Source: Porodaedalea pini (taxonomy: Eukaryota > Basidiomycota > Agaricomycetes > Hymenochaetales > Hymenochaetaceae). Taken from it: a DNA stretch of 64,000 nt. Shown here in pieces: positions 37,614-47,092 of the stretch; within the stretch, counting starts at the first letter, position 1; every line of letters begins with the position of its first letter. The notes under the pieces are model-generated. The model was not told where the DNA came from and searched no databases. It worked only from the letters and a program-made list of their open reading frames with translations. Location: contig NBAY01000060.1 of assembly GCA_002794775.1 (NCBI GenBank), forward strand, positions 1 through 64,000, in the 5' to 3' direction. The position numbers and the translations under genes were made by a program.

Positions 37614-38902
37614 GAGGAAGCAAGCCCTACCAGGCTGCCCCTTGCACACCCTTGCATGCCATGTGCAGTTCACACACATCTCCTCAAGGGAGACTGGCAG
37701 TGGGCCCACCCAGCACAGACAACCAGTTGCCAGGTTGATCAGCTTGACCCCATTGAACATGGTGACCACTAGACCCAATGTACTGTTGGTACACCCTTCA
37801 TCTGCGTGGTGATATGTTGAACCACCAGCTCCTCCATCTGCCAGCTCCCAGTTCAGATTGACTCAAATGGGAGGCTCTTCAGCCTCCTCAACTGCCTGAT
37901 CCTAGCAATGTTCCACTCAGGTGGCACACGTGTTCTGTTCATGCAGCCAACACATTTCCTTGGCTTCCTCCCTCACCTGATCCTGAGCAGCTAACATGGC
38001 AGCGAGACCAGCCTTGTCTCATGCCCGCTGCTCTGCCTCTATCTCTGCTGTCACCTGCATCTTGTAGAACAAGCCCCCTGGCATGTAGGTGGGGAGCTCA
38101 TCTCCATTTAGGGTGCTCGCAGCAGCTTGTTGCTACTGCTGTTGTTGTGCCAGATTTGGGCATGGTACTGAGCACAGTACATGAGCATAGGGAGGAGGGA
38201 TCTCCTCCACATCTGACTCATCATTCTCAGGTGCATTCTTGACAGTGGTGCACCGCTGCTCCTCATGTGAGTCCACCTGCTGTTGGTGTTGGGCAGACAG
38301 AGTACTGATGGTATGTGACACATCAGGCTTTTCCTCTTCCTCCTCCTCACTCCCCTTGACTTCGCATGGACTGGTCTGCTGTTGCTGTTGTGCAGGTGCA
38401 GTACCATCAGTACACAGGACAGCAAGTCCCTCCTCCTCCTCCTCATTCTCATGCTCCTCAACCTTGGGCAGACCAGGCATTTTGAGATGTTCAGCAAATG
38501 CCTCAACCTCTGGTACAGCCAACAGGACCCTGACAATGCACGATTGCACCTTGTGCTCCATAGGGTAGACAAACTTATACCTGTACATGTCAGGCATGAG
38601 TATCCACTTGAGCCCTCCACCGATGTATGGTACATCATCCAGCCAGCCCACATCTGGTATGATGAATCCCTTGCCCTGGTATCTGGCAAGGTCCACCGTC
38701 TCATGGTCTGCAAAGAATTGGATGTAGAGGTGGTCCGTAGTAAGCTGGTCAAGCCCACCCAGCACCCACTACATCTCCTTCCAGACCCACATGACCAGCA
38801 GGTATGTGCACAGGTCAGTCGTGACCTAGTGATGCTTCCCCAGCACCACACAATCCCAGTAGAGCTAGTAGTAGCTCTCCAGGGTGTGCTGTATCGGTAT
38901 GG

Positions 38903-38945
38903 TGTAACACCATCCAAATTGTTGGGCATAGAATGAGCAGAACTG
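38903..38945 (+). repeat. 43-bp LTR-C terminal fragment
   Basis: TGTAACACCATCC through AGCAGAAC matches the sense start of LTR-C (reverse complement of 41511-41553 and 50654-50696), then similarity stops. It marks where B1 breaks off inside the antisense-gene intron. Confidence 0.6.
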
Positions 38946-40455
38946 AAAGGAAATTTTTGCACATTTGGAAACACCAAACAAGGCAGATCATCATTGATCA
39001 TACACGTGATACTGAGGTCACCTGATCTTGACAGATACTTGCCCAGGCAAAAATCCATCAGCCACAGTCATGCTACACTGTCACACCTTGTGACATGGCA
39101 CACAAATGTCAAGAAAGCAAAGGACAACCAATAGAGGTTGATCCTCAATACACAAAGTGCATGCTACTACAGAATGTAGCACAGAAGGTTCCAGAACTCC
39201 TAAAGACAATAGGACTGATGGACAAGGACATCACATTATGGGCACACAAGTAGGAAGGCCAATCCCCTTACTTTGAAACAGGACAGGCAATCTACTACCA
39301 AGATGCCAAGACATATAAAGTCCACATCAGTAAAGAAGAATGTGACATGGAGAACTACAAATGGGATACAGTCATCCAATACAATAAGGAGCCACACAAA
39401 GAATGCAGAAACTGCAAGATGATGATATGAATACCTACCCTGAGTCCAGCACAAGGGAATGACATACCAATACACATAATGATAGCACTCAAGCACTGTT
39501 GGGCATACCTAAGGGACATAAAGCATCAAGGCACAATTACACTATATGAATTTGAGCATGTGTCAGGAAGGTGAACATTCAAGATCACCTTAGCCCTAGG
39601 AGTACATGACCCACCATTCACAATGGAGACATGTCTCAGCAGAGCAGCCCTAACACCAAGTAGACCTGGCACTGAATGGTGATCCAAGAATAACCTATGG
39701 GTCCACATGGTTATTCCCAATGGATTTGAATGGGAGGAATGACCACCTGAGCACAGCAATGCCACCTGATAGGCTACACAGTGCCACAACTGGGGAAGAC
39801 ACTTCGAGAAGCCAGAGAAGCAAAGCCCTGATATAGAAGCACACAGGAGAAGCAGGAAGTTAATTAAACTGAAGCATGTGGAGAATGCGGGAGCCTGACT
39901 ACCAAATCAGTCTGCTCGCACTTCAGTGCACATGTGCAGACATCACATGACTCACACCCACAGTCCAAATTGCAGAATGCAAGAAAACCATTGGACAGAG
40001 TACATGTGCATACATCCCCACTGCAGCAGCCAAGTGCTGTGGCTACCTGAAACATAGGAAGGGGACGGAAGGGCATCTGGTTGTGCAGAACATAAAGAAA
40101 TTAGAAATTCAGTAGGCTATATAAGGCCAAGTAACTAGCACCCCAGATCCCCATTCTCTATCACTTTTATTCCACAGGTTACAGAACACTGCTACTTCTT
40201 ACCCCTACCTCTACCTCTATAACTACCACTGTGTAATATCCTCCTTGGTTGAATAACAAGTCTGCCCCATACTGGGTTGAGGATTTGTCCCAAGTTGAAT
40301 AAGTTTTGACTTTGATTGAGTAGACCCTCAGCTATGCCACATTTAGAAGGTTCCTCTCATTGTCCACAGAACTAAGTCTGGTTGAGTGCATCTCAGCTAT
40401 GCCAAGCCTTGCAGTTTGCCTCCTAGACAACATCACAGCGTAACTGAATGTCTCT
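38946..40455 (+). other. Unassigned degraded mobile-element-like DNA
   Basis: No family matched. The plus-strand frame near 39140-39790 is protein-like with scattered stops (CMLLQNVAQKVPELLKTIGL, later ALGVHDPPF). It shows very low CpG, consistent with an old Gag-like or other element ORF. A CTATATAAGG box at about 40117 followed by a C/T-rich tract suggests an old promoter or LTR. No terminal repeats or duplication were found. Confidence 0.4.
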
Positions 40456-41553
40456 TGATGAAGATACTGAGTTCTGGTTGTTAGTGAATGGGAATCAGAT
40501 GAATGAGTTCGAGGGAGATGTGTCTAGTGGGTCAATACCCTCGTTCCGGTCAAGTTCCGTGGGTTCTGGATCGCAGGGTTCGGGTTGCGTGCGTTCCGGT
40601 GTGTCCGGGGCAATGGAATCGGTGAAGCATACTAGTAGGGAAGTGTTTGAAGTGTAGCGCTGGCAGAGTGCTCGAGATGTGTGGGGGATTGTTGGTGGCT
40701 GTGTCAGAAGACACGGAGACGCGCTAATACTAGTGCGATTTCTCAAAGCAGGATTGTCCTTGGGATGGACGGCTAGTCCCTGTGCTCAACAGATGTCGTC
40801 TGGAGTACCAGAGAGCGGGGCGAGATACAGGACTTAAATCAGAAGATAAGAGACAAGAGGGAGCAAAGTCGAGGTAATGAGAACAAAGCAGAACGAGGCG
40901 AAGATGGAATGGACAGAATGAGCGCAATGAGCACAATGCAAATAAAACGAAGTTGAGGTGAGCAATTTGAGTCACGAAGGCTCTGAGGAGTACCTAGAGA
41001 CCATCCTGAGAGATATCACACAAAGTTAGGTGTCAAAACTCGGGGGTGGAATTGCTGTTCTATCTACAACATTTGGCGCTCTATAAATACTAAACAAGTG
41101 TCCTGCGTAAACATGAAAGGCGAAATAAAATAAGACGAGTCCTCTATTGTCCTACCACTGAGCCTCCTGAGTGTTCCTTTGAGCGGCTCCACGATCTGAA
41201 CTACTGAAAGGCGGGGACAGCGCATGTTGACTTGGCGTAGTGTTGGTGAGCTTCGGGATCCTTTGTACGGAGCTGGAACGACCAATGCCGGGCTGGTGCA
41301 TGTTCGTTAGACAAAGGCAAATGAACGAACCTTTGGCAGGGTTGAGAGGACACGCGCACAGATAAGTGCACCGGGGTTGGTCCGAGTAGCTGATGTGTGC
41401 GATCTGGTCATTGCGTGCGTTCTGTGTTCGGGTAATCTCCACCAATCCGGGTGTACCGCTTTGCTCGATTGCCGAGTCGAGGCTCTTTGACTTCGTGACA
41501 TACATCGTGTGTGTTCTGCTTGTTCCGTGCCCAATGAACTGGTTGGTGTTACA
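40456..41553 (-). repeat. LTR-C (1098 bp), 3' LTR of family C element
   Basis: Same length and largely the same sequence as the solo LTR-C at 49599-50696. Sense orientation is minus (TGTAACACC to TCATCA). The flanks CTCT and TCTC do not match, and the right side is internal element sequence, so this is a 3' LTR, not a solo LTR. The rest of the element was cut off by the B2 5' LTR at 42670. Confidence 0.8.
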
Positions 41554-41694
41554 TCTCCTCGGGCGTTTTAAACAGTGACTGTCCCTAGTCACTCTGTCCT
41601 TCTGAATCCTCTTGTGTTCGTGGGATAAGGCGTCGTACATTGGCCTCGTGTGGTCCGCACCCTCTCTCTTACCGTCATCCATCACGACATCAAA
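41554..41694 (+). other. Family C PPT and antisense-gene leader
   Basis: TCTCCTCGGGCGTTTTAAAC and following bases match, in position and sequence, the minus-strand segment next to the B2 3' LTR (60863 downward). The reverse complement (GAGGAGA next to the LTR) is the likely polypurine tract. Confidence 0.6.
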
Positions 41695-42669
41695 ATGTTG
41701 TCTTACCAGCTTGGCATTTCAGTGGAGCACTCCCAGGCGATGGCGCAGCTCGAGCGAGAGGTTCAGGAATGGGAGCAAGGCATCCTCGAGCAGTGGTTGG
41801 AGTTCCCATTGTGGTCATTGATGCCAGAGGTAGTACGTGCCTGGATAGTCGGCTTGGCCGACTTTGATGTGAGTATTAACGTTCACCATGAGCGACTCTA
41901 TCCCTGACGCTCTCGTTTAGTACATGTGGTCTGAGCTTCATCGCCGTACGACCGAGGTTTGCCGTCTCGACATGTGGACTCGTCTGCCAGAGAGTTGCTG
42001 GCAGCAGATGCACGACTACCTGAATGCGGCGAGGGATCGCTACGGGATGCAGGATAACGAGACCATGCACGCCCTGGCTGATGCAGCAATAGCTGCAGAA
42101 ATGGCAGTGACGGCACGAAACAAACCTGGGAGTACGGAGTTGGACTGGGAGTTGGCTGCATTTGATCAGCACGAATGAGTTTGTCAAGCTAGTGAGACTG
42201 AGCAGCTTGATGAGCTGATTCAGTTTGGACAGCAGTCTCTCCCCGTATTGACAATGTGGCACAGCATGTCTGCCCAACCAACAGTGCCTGATCTTGGGTC
42301 TCCTGGTGGAAGCGATCTGGCTGGTTCCGCTTGGACGAGAGATGCACAACAGGCAGAACTGGCAGAACTGGCACAATGAGCGGAATGGACAGAATGGACG
42401 GAATGACCGCAACAAGCGCAACAGACGAGATCTGGTCCTGACAAAACTGATCTACCAATCGAGGACAATCAGAGTGATGCATCTCGTACTTCTTCAATGC
42501 GGGCATGGGTGAAGAAGGAGTTGGTGACTCATGCTGCTGCCCGTGCCCATCGTCATCCGGTTATTCCTCCTCGGGCACCAAGCAAAGAGTTGACTCGGAT
42601 GGTTGTCGACGAGAGTCCTGCTAGTCCTCCACCTGGTTGTCGCGGGGAATCAGATTACGGGGGAAACGG
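41695..42669 (+). pseudogene. Family C antisense gene, truncated, with intron
   Basis: Unknown protein encoded opposite to the element's own genes, just inside its 3' LTR. ATG at 41695 opens a 58-codon exon ending in phase 0. A 52-nt intron (41869-41920, GTGAGT...CCCTGAC...TTTAG) leads to exon 2, which starts YMWSELHRRTTEVCR. The protein is rich in E, Q, A and W, with helix-forming stretches. TGA codons at 42176-42178 and about 42378-42415 fit CGA decay. The B2 5' LTR removes the C-terminal part. It shares its leader with the B2 antisense gene, but I see no clear similarity of the coding part. Confidence 0.6.
41869..41920 (+). other. Predicted 52-nt intron (family C antisense gene)
   Basis: GTGAGT donor, CTGAC branch-like motif, TTTAG acceptor. 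It contains an in-frame stop, and removing it keeps the reading frame. Confidence 0.65.
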
Positions 42670-43603
42670 TGTAGAGCCGTGCCAATTGTCCCATCACCAC
42701 CGATCACTCCAGAAGCATTCAAGAACTGGTTCTGATGCGTACTGATCAGTACCGGACTCAACCCGATCGGTCCGGTCTCGAATCAGAACCTCGCGATCGT
42801 GTCATCAGCACGTTCTGACACCTCCGAAAGCATACCGGAACGTACCGGAGATCTTATCTCAACAATTAGGGACGCGGTCACATGGAGCATACAGCCAAGA
42901 CGCGTACTGGACTGCTGTCCGACGACGGGAGCCATGTACCGATTGGACGATCTGAGTTCCGGTGGAGCACCGGTGTGATCGGACACAAAGCGGACGTTTT
43001 TCCTCATTATGATTTATGTTTTTCCTATGTTCTTCTGATTTCTATACACTCTATGCGCGCCTCTATGACCTATGACTTTTCCTTTCGACTTCTCTATGTT
43101 TCAACTGATATGCACAGTATGCCTGTATAGAAATTATTAACTGTAGATAGATCTTTGGACTTAGTATAAATATGCACCCCATGTCATAGGTAGGGGAGAA
43201 GTCAGTTCTACCGCAGAGTCTCCCTCAGATAGGGTAACTTGAGTGCGATCCATCCTAGTTCTCGTAATCTTGTAGTCATTCCGTCTTCGTCTTAGCATCT
43301 CATCTCTCGAAACCGTCTCTCGTCTCATACTTTGTAACTCGAACCTCATCGCTCGTCATGATCACATTGTACCGGTGTTGATTACCCGCACGTACTGACT
43401 CCGTACCGGTCAAACCACAGACGCGACAGGAGTTCCCGACCTTTGTTCTCGATATCGACACGTACCGGCGCGTACCGAAGCGTACCGACGCGTACCGGTA
43501 CGTCAAGTGATCTCACCACAGTCTACCCCTAACCTCCCAGAGCAACGCGATCACGTCCCCAAAAGGACTGTTGATCCCAGACACCCCTAAGTCAGGATCT
43601 ACA
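42670..43603 (+). repeat. 5' LTR of B2
   Basis: TGTAGAGCCGTGCC to GGATCTACA. TATAAATA at 43165-43172 is the likely promoter. U5 holds a CGTACCG-rich cluster (about 43459-43505). Differences from the 3' LTR are mostly CpG transitions. Confidence 0.92.
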
Positions 43604-43605
43604 AG

Positions 43606-43623
43606 TGGAGCCCACCGCGAGGG
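43606..43623 (+). other. B2 tRNA-type primer-binding site
   Basis: TGGAGCCCACCGCGAGGG begins two bases after the LTR with TGG, the complement of a tRNA CCA end. The tRNA was not identified. This differs from the self-primed family A. Confidence 0.65.
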
Positions 43624-45573
43624 GGTTAAACGTGTCGCGATCCTCACGTCCACCACGTTCGTCGCGTGGGACATCTCAGCAGACTATTGAACCCCCTCAT
43701 CTGTATTGAACCGCTAACGCTTGGCAGCGTAGACGCCGTATCGAAGAGCGCGCTACAGATTCGGATTCAGAGTCCGTAGAGTGTTACCTTGATTCAGACT
43801 TAGAACAACTTAACACGTCATTCAACTCTGGAGCGCAGTATCCCTTCTCATTAATCAGCTCGTCTGCAGTTCCGTCGACAGTCCCCTCAGCCCCGTCGAC
43901 TAGCTCGTCACCACTAACTGAGCTCGAGAGCGACAACCCAGACGATACTGCTCAGCTTGTCTTACCGGATCCTAGTTCGTCCGTACCGGGACAGATGTCT
44001 TCGCCTGTCGGTACGTCATCAGTTCCGTCAAACCCAGTTAACACACAGGCTACGCGGCCCCGGACATCGACTGTAGTAGCTCCGGTACAGCCAGTACCCC
44101 CAGTAAGAATCATGTCAAACCATCCTCCACGTCACGGAACCAGAGATGCTCCCTTCTTCGATGGACACAACCCATTAGACCTTCCTCGGTACTTCGAGGA
44201 TATCGAATATATCGTGACTGACTGCAACTTAGACGACATGGCGAAGATCCAGTACACGAAGTATTACGCTTCGAGTTCCGTAGCTGAGCTGTGGGATACC
44301 GCCGATGGTGTCGGTACAGGAGTGAACGATTGGACGAAGGCGAAAGAGGTGATTATAGCGTTCTACCCGGCATTGGCGCCTGGTGTGTGCTTCACCCGGG
44401 AAGACCTCGACAGGCTCGTCAAAGGTTGGAGGAGTAAAGGAATACAGTTGAGGGAGGATTTCGGAGAGTATAAGAGAGAGTTCATGGTGAGGTCGAAGTA
44501 TTTGGAATGTAACTCGATCGTTTCAGCGGAGGAAGCGGCACGCGTGTTCATTCGAGCCTTTACGGGCAAGATGAAGGACAGGTTACAGCAATGCCTAGAA
44601 ATGAAGGAGGCTGACCCGTCCCCGGGCAAACCATATACGATCGATTTGGTGGTAAAGCACGTGGACTACATCCTGGCCGGTACGGTTTTCAATGACGTAC
44701 CAACGACTCGAGCGCCCGACCTGACGAATCAGTCAAAGGTAAAGTCGGAGGAAGTGGATATCAGTACGGTGTGGGAAGCAGTCAAGAACATTCAGGTTCA
44801 GGTACAGTCACTCAGGCAAAGACCGCCGCCAGCAACGACGTCCCAGAGGAGTCCTGGGTGTGCGTTCTGTGGCGACACGAGCCACTACATTAGGTTGTGC
44901 CCAAAGGTGCTGGAGTATATCCAGGCAGGCAAGTGTGTGAGGGATGCAAACGGGAAGGTGACGCTACCGAACGGAGGGTTCATACCGAGCATGGCGGTGG
45001 GTAATAATTTGATGGAAAAGATAGACTCGTTGCGTCAGGAGACCAGTACGGCCTCGGTTAACCTCATAGAGGTGGCAATGTCGACAACAACGGGCACTGA
45101 AGTGTCAGAAGGTCCAGCGATGATGGCCAAAATTGCGGAGGAAGTATCGGACGAAGAGTTGGAAGTGGCGCAGTACGAAACGTTGTTGAACGAAGTGAAG
45201 AAGTGAGCGTCGGTGGCAAAGAAAGCCAAGTTTGATGGAGTCGAGATACCGGTACGACCGAAACCCGGTCCAGCGAATGTACCGACAACCTCGAATGCGA
45301 AACCGAGCATACCGAAGCCAGCGGGTAACCCGAACATTCTCCAGGAGAGCCGATCGATGACAAATTTGGGTGGGAACCAGCCACAGTTCTGGTACATTGC
45401 TCCAATCGAGGATCCGGCGACGGTTCAGAAGGTATTGTCAAGGACGTTAGACTCGGCGGTAACAGTCACACAGCAGGAGCTCCTCGCTCTGTCTTCGGAT
45501 ATGAGGCGGCAGATGAAGGAATTGACAACAGCGAAGTGGTACGTGGTCGGTAACGTCAACCTCGTCGAGTCGG

Positions 45574-46570
45574 TGAAAGGTGACAGTACGGTCTACTGGC
45601 AGACTCGGACCTGGTTGAGTTCGGCCACTGGGGGTTCACTCTAACGTGTCTGATGGAGGGGATAGTGTCAGGAAGTGTGGGGAAGTGTAATAGAATACTC
45701 GGGGCTAGGTGTCGACTCGAGGACGTGAGTACAAAGGACGACCGGCAAAACGTGCCTAAATGCGGTCGGAGAACAAAGAGCAACTATGATCTTGACAACC
45801 CGGGCTCGGAAACTCGCCAGTGAAGACAGGAATCGATACTATTCGTCGAGACGATTCTGAATCTGAAAAGACCTCGAGACGCGATGCAGAATTGACGGAG
45901 ATATAGCAGTTGCACTGGTTGCGGCTGGCGGAACGCACGGAACTCCCGGAACCAAAAGCTATTTTCGTAGCTCTACGACGCGGGCTCGGAATCGTGCAAG
46001 AAAAGACAGTGTTCGAAAGCGATTTTCGACGAGGTTAAGAATCTGAAGAGAGCTCGGGAAACGGATAAGAATTGAGGGCGATATAGCGAAAGCAAGATTT
46101 GGCCGAAAACGGGACTCGAGACAGAACGGACGGAACGGACGGAACGACACTGAACGGCAACGGAGACGAGAACTAAAGACTGGGACTGACTCAGGGGAAC
46201 TAAACTTTTATTTTTGAGACATTTACATGAGTGTTTAAATAACCAACAGAGGGTTGAGCCTCTGAGCGGCGTACAAAGGACACAAAGACAGACCGGAGGC
46301 TCTAGCCAAACAACACCAAATAGCCGGAACTCGGAGCCGTAACTCGAGAACATGAGTAATTAAGCTTCGGGAGGCTCGGAACAATACCAGATGTGACCCA
46401 AAACGGACTTTGGTGGCTCACCGGTGCAGAACCAAGCTGTATGCGTCGAGTTAATACTGCCAAACACTGAAACTGTCCTGAAATGCGTCGGGGATACTTG
46501 TAAGACTGTCCTGAGTCGAGTCGAACCTAATAGAGCCGATTCCGAGGCCAGCGGCATCGGGATCTCCACA
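45574..46570 (-). mobile_element. Solo LTR-D (997 bp)
   Basis: Plus strand TGAAAGGTGACAG to GATCTCCACA, perfect 4-bp duplication TCGG (45570-45573 and 46571-46574; B1 has one TCAG here). Strand is uncertain: TATTTAAAC on the minus strand near 46245 suggests minus. No other copy in the window. Contains a GGAACGGAC-type repeat at about 46128-46150. Confidence 0.85.
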
Positions 46571-47085
46571 TCGGACCAGGAAGGGAGCGAAGTCGCAGAG
46601 TACCGAGCGGTACCAGAGTCATTGGCTCCGGTTCTCTTAGAGTCGGGACCGGCGGCACACGACGTGCTTCCCATCCACGTAATTAAGGTATTGATCGAGG
46701 ATGCCGTCGAAGCAGAAGCCATACTCGATCAAGGGGCAGTGGTGTGCATCATTCGGGAAGACGTGTGGGAGAAGCTAGGAATTCATTTAGATCCGGATCA
46801 CGCAATGACACTCGAAGCCGCAGATGTGGGGAAGTCATCGACATTGGGAAGGATTTGAGATGCCAGATTCAGGGTAGCGGGTGTGGATTTGAAGTTGCAG
46901 GTTCAGGTGGTTTCGGTGGCGCCGTTTGAAGTATTGTTGGGGCAACCATTTTTCGCTCTTACCGAATGTGAAACAAAGGATTTCTTGTCGGGCGATCAGC
47001 ATATAACCATCACGGATCCCCGAGATCGGAATCGTAGGAGCAAGGTGTCGACCGGTATCCGGGCGTTCTGGCACGCTCCAGAATC

Positions 47086-47092
47086 GGGTTTT
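47086..47092 (+). other. -1 frameshift heptamer GGGTTTT (B2 PR/RT)
   Basis: In the Gag-PR frame it reads G-GGT-TTT. The RT frame is -1 and opens at 47038, giving a 73-nt overlap. The Gag-PR stop is 16 nt past the heptamer. B1 has AGGTTTT here, from CpG decay. Confidence 0.65.

Larger units (their letters stand above)
29906..38888 (-). pseudogene. B1 copy of antisense gene (split by A4)
   Basis: Decayed counterpart of the B2 gene at 52242-60702. Exon 2 runs 38888 to 37614, and after A4 from 30453 to the stop at 29906. It keeps the DQLTTDHLYIQFFADHETVD block (near 38720), the glutamine runs, and the C-terminal helix rich in E, H and L. Exon 1 and the intron are gone because B1 breaks at 38903 within the intron. 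Conservation of frame and domain order with B2 shows this gene belongs to family B and is not a private capture in one copy. Stops and CpG-type substitutions make it non-functional. Confidence 0.75.
2763..38902 (+). mobile_element. Family B Gypsy element, copy B1 (decayed, nested)
   Basis: A family B element in plus orientation, split by four insertions: A1 with A2 inside (5804-18344), a solo LTR-B (20551-21464), A3 (23155-29396) and A4 (30454-37613). Its own parts are the 5' LTR (2763-3674), gag, PR, RT, RNase H, IN (3761-29491 when insertions are ignored) and the reverse-strand gene (29906-38888). The copy breaks off 14 bp into the intron of that gene, at an LTR-C end, so its 3' LTR is missing. 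Nearly every CpG present in B2 appears here as TpG or CpA, so B1 is much older or was methylated for longer. Confidence 0.85.

Noticed and set aside
2759..38902. ATGG at 2759-2762 and 38899-38902 as the target duplication of B1
   Set aside because: 38903 starts with an LTR-C end, not an LTR-B end, and lies inside the antisense-gene intron, so the match is probably accidental.
41307..41685. Minus-strand ORFs in LTR-C (177 and 75 codons, also 50286-50648)
   Set aside because: Located within an LTR with a solo copy elsewhere. Low-complexity translations, no start context or domain.
43459..43505. CRISPR-like or satellite array
   Set aside because: Units of 8-10 bp without spacers, confined to family B. 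No cas genes and eukaryotic context.
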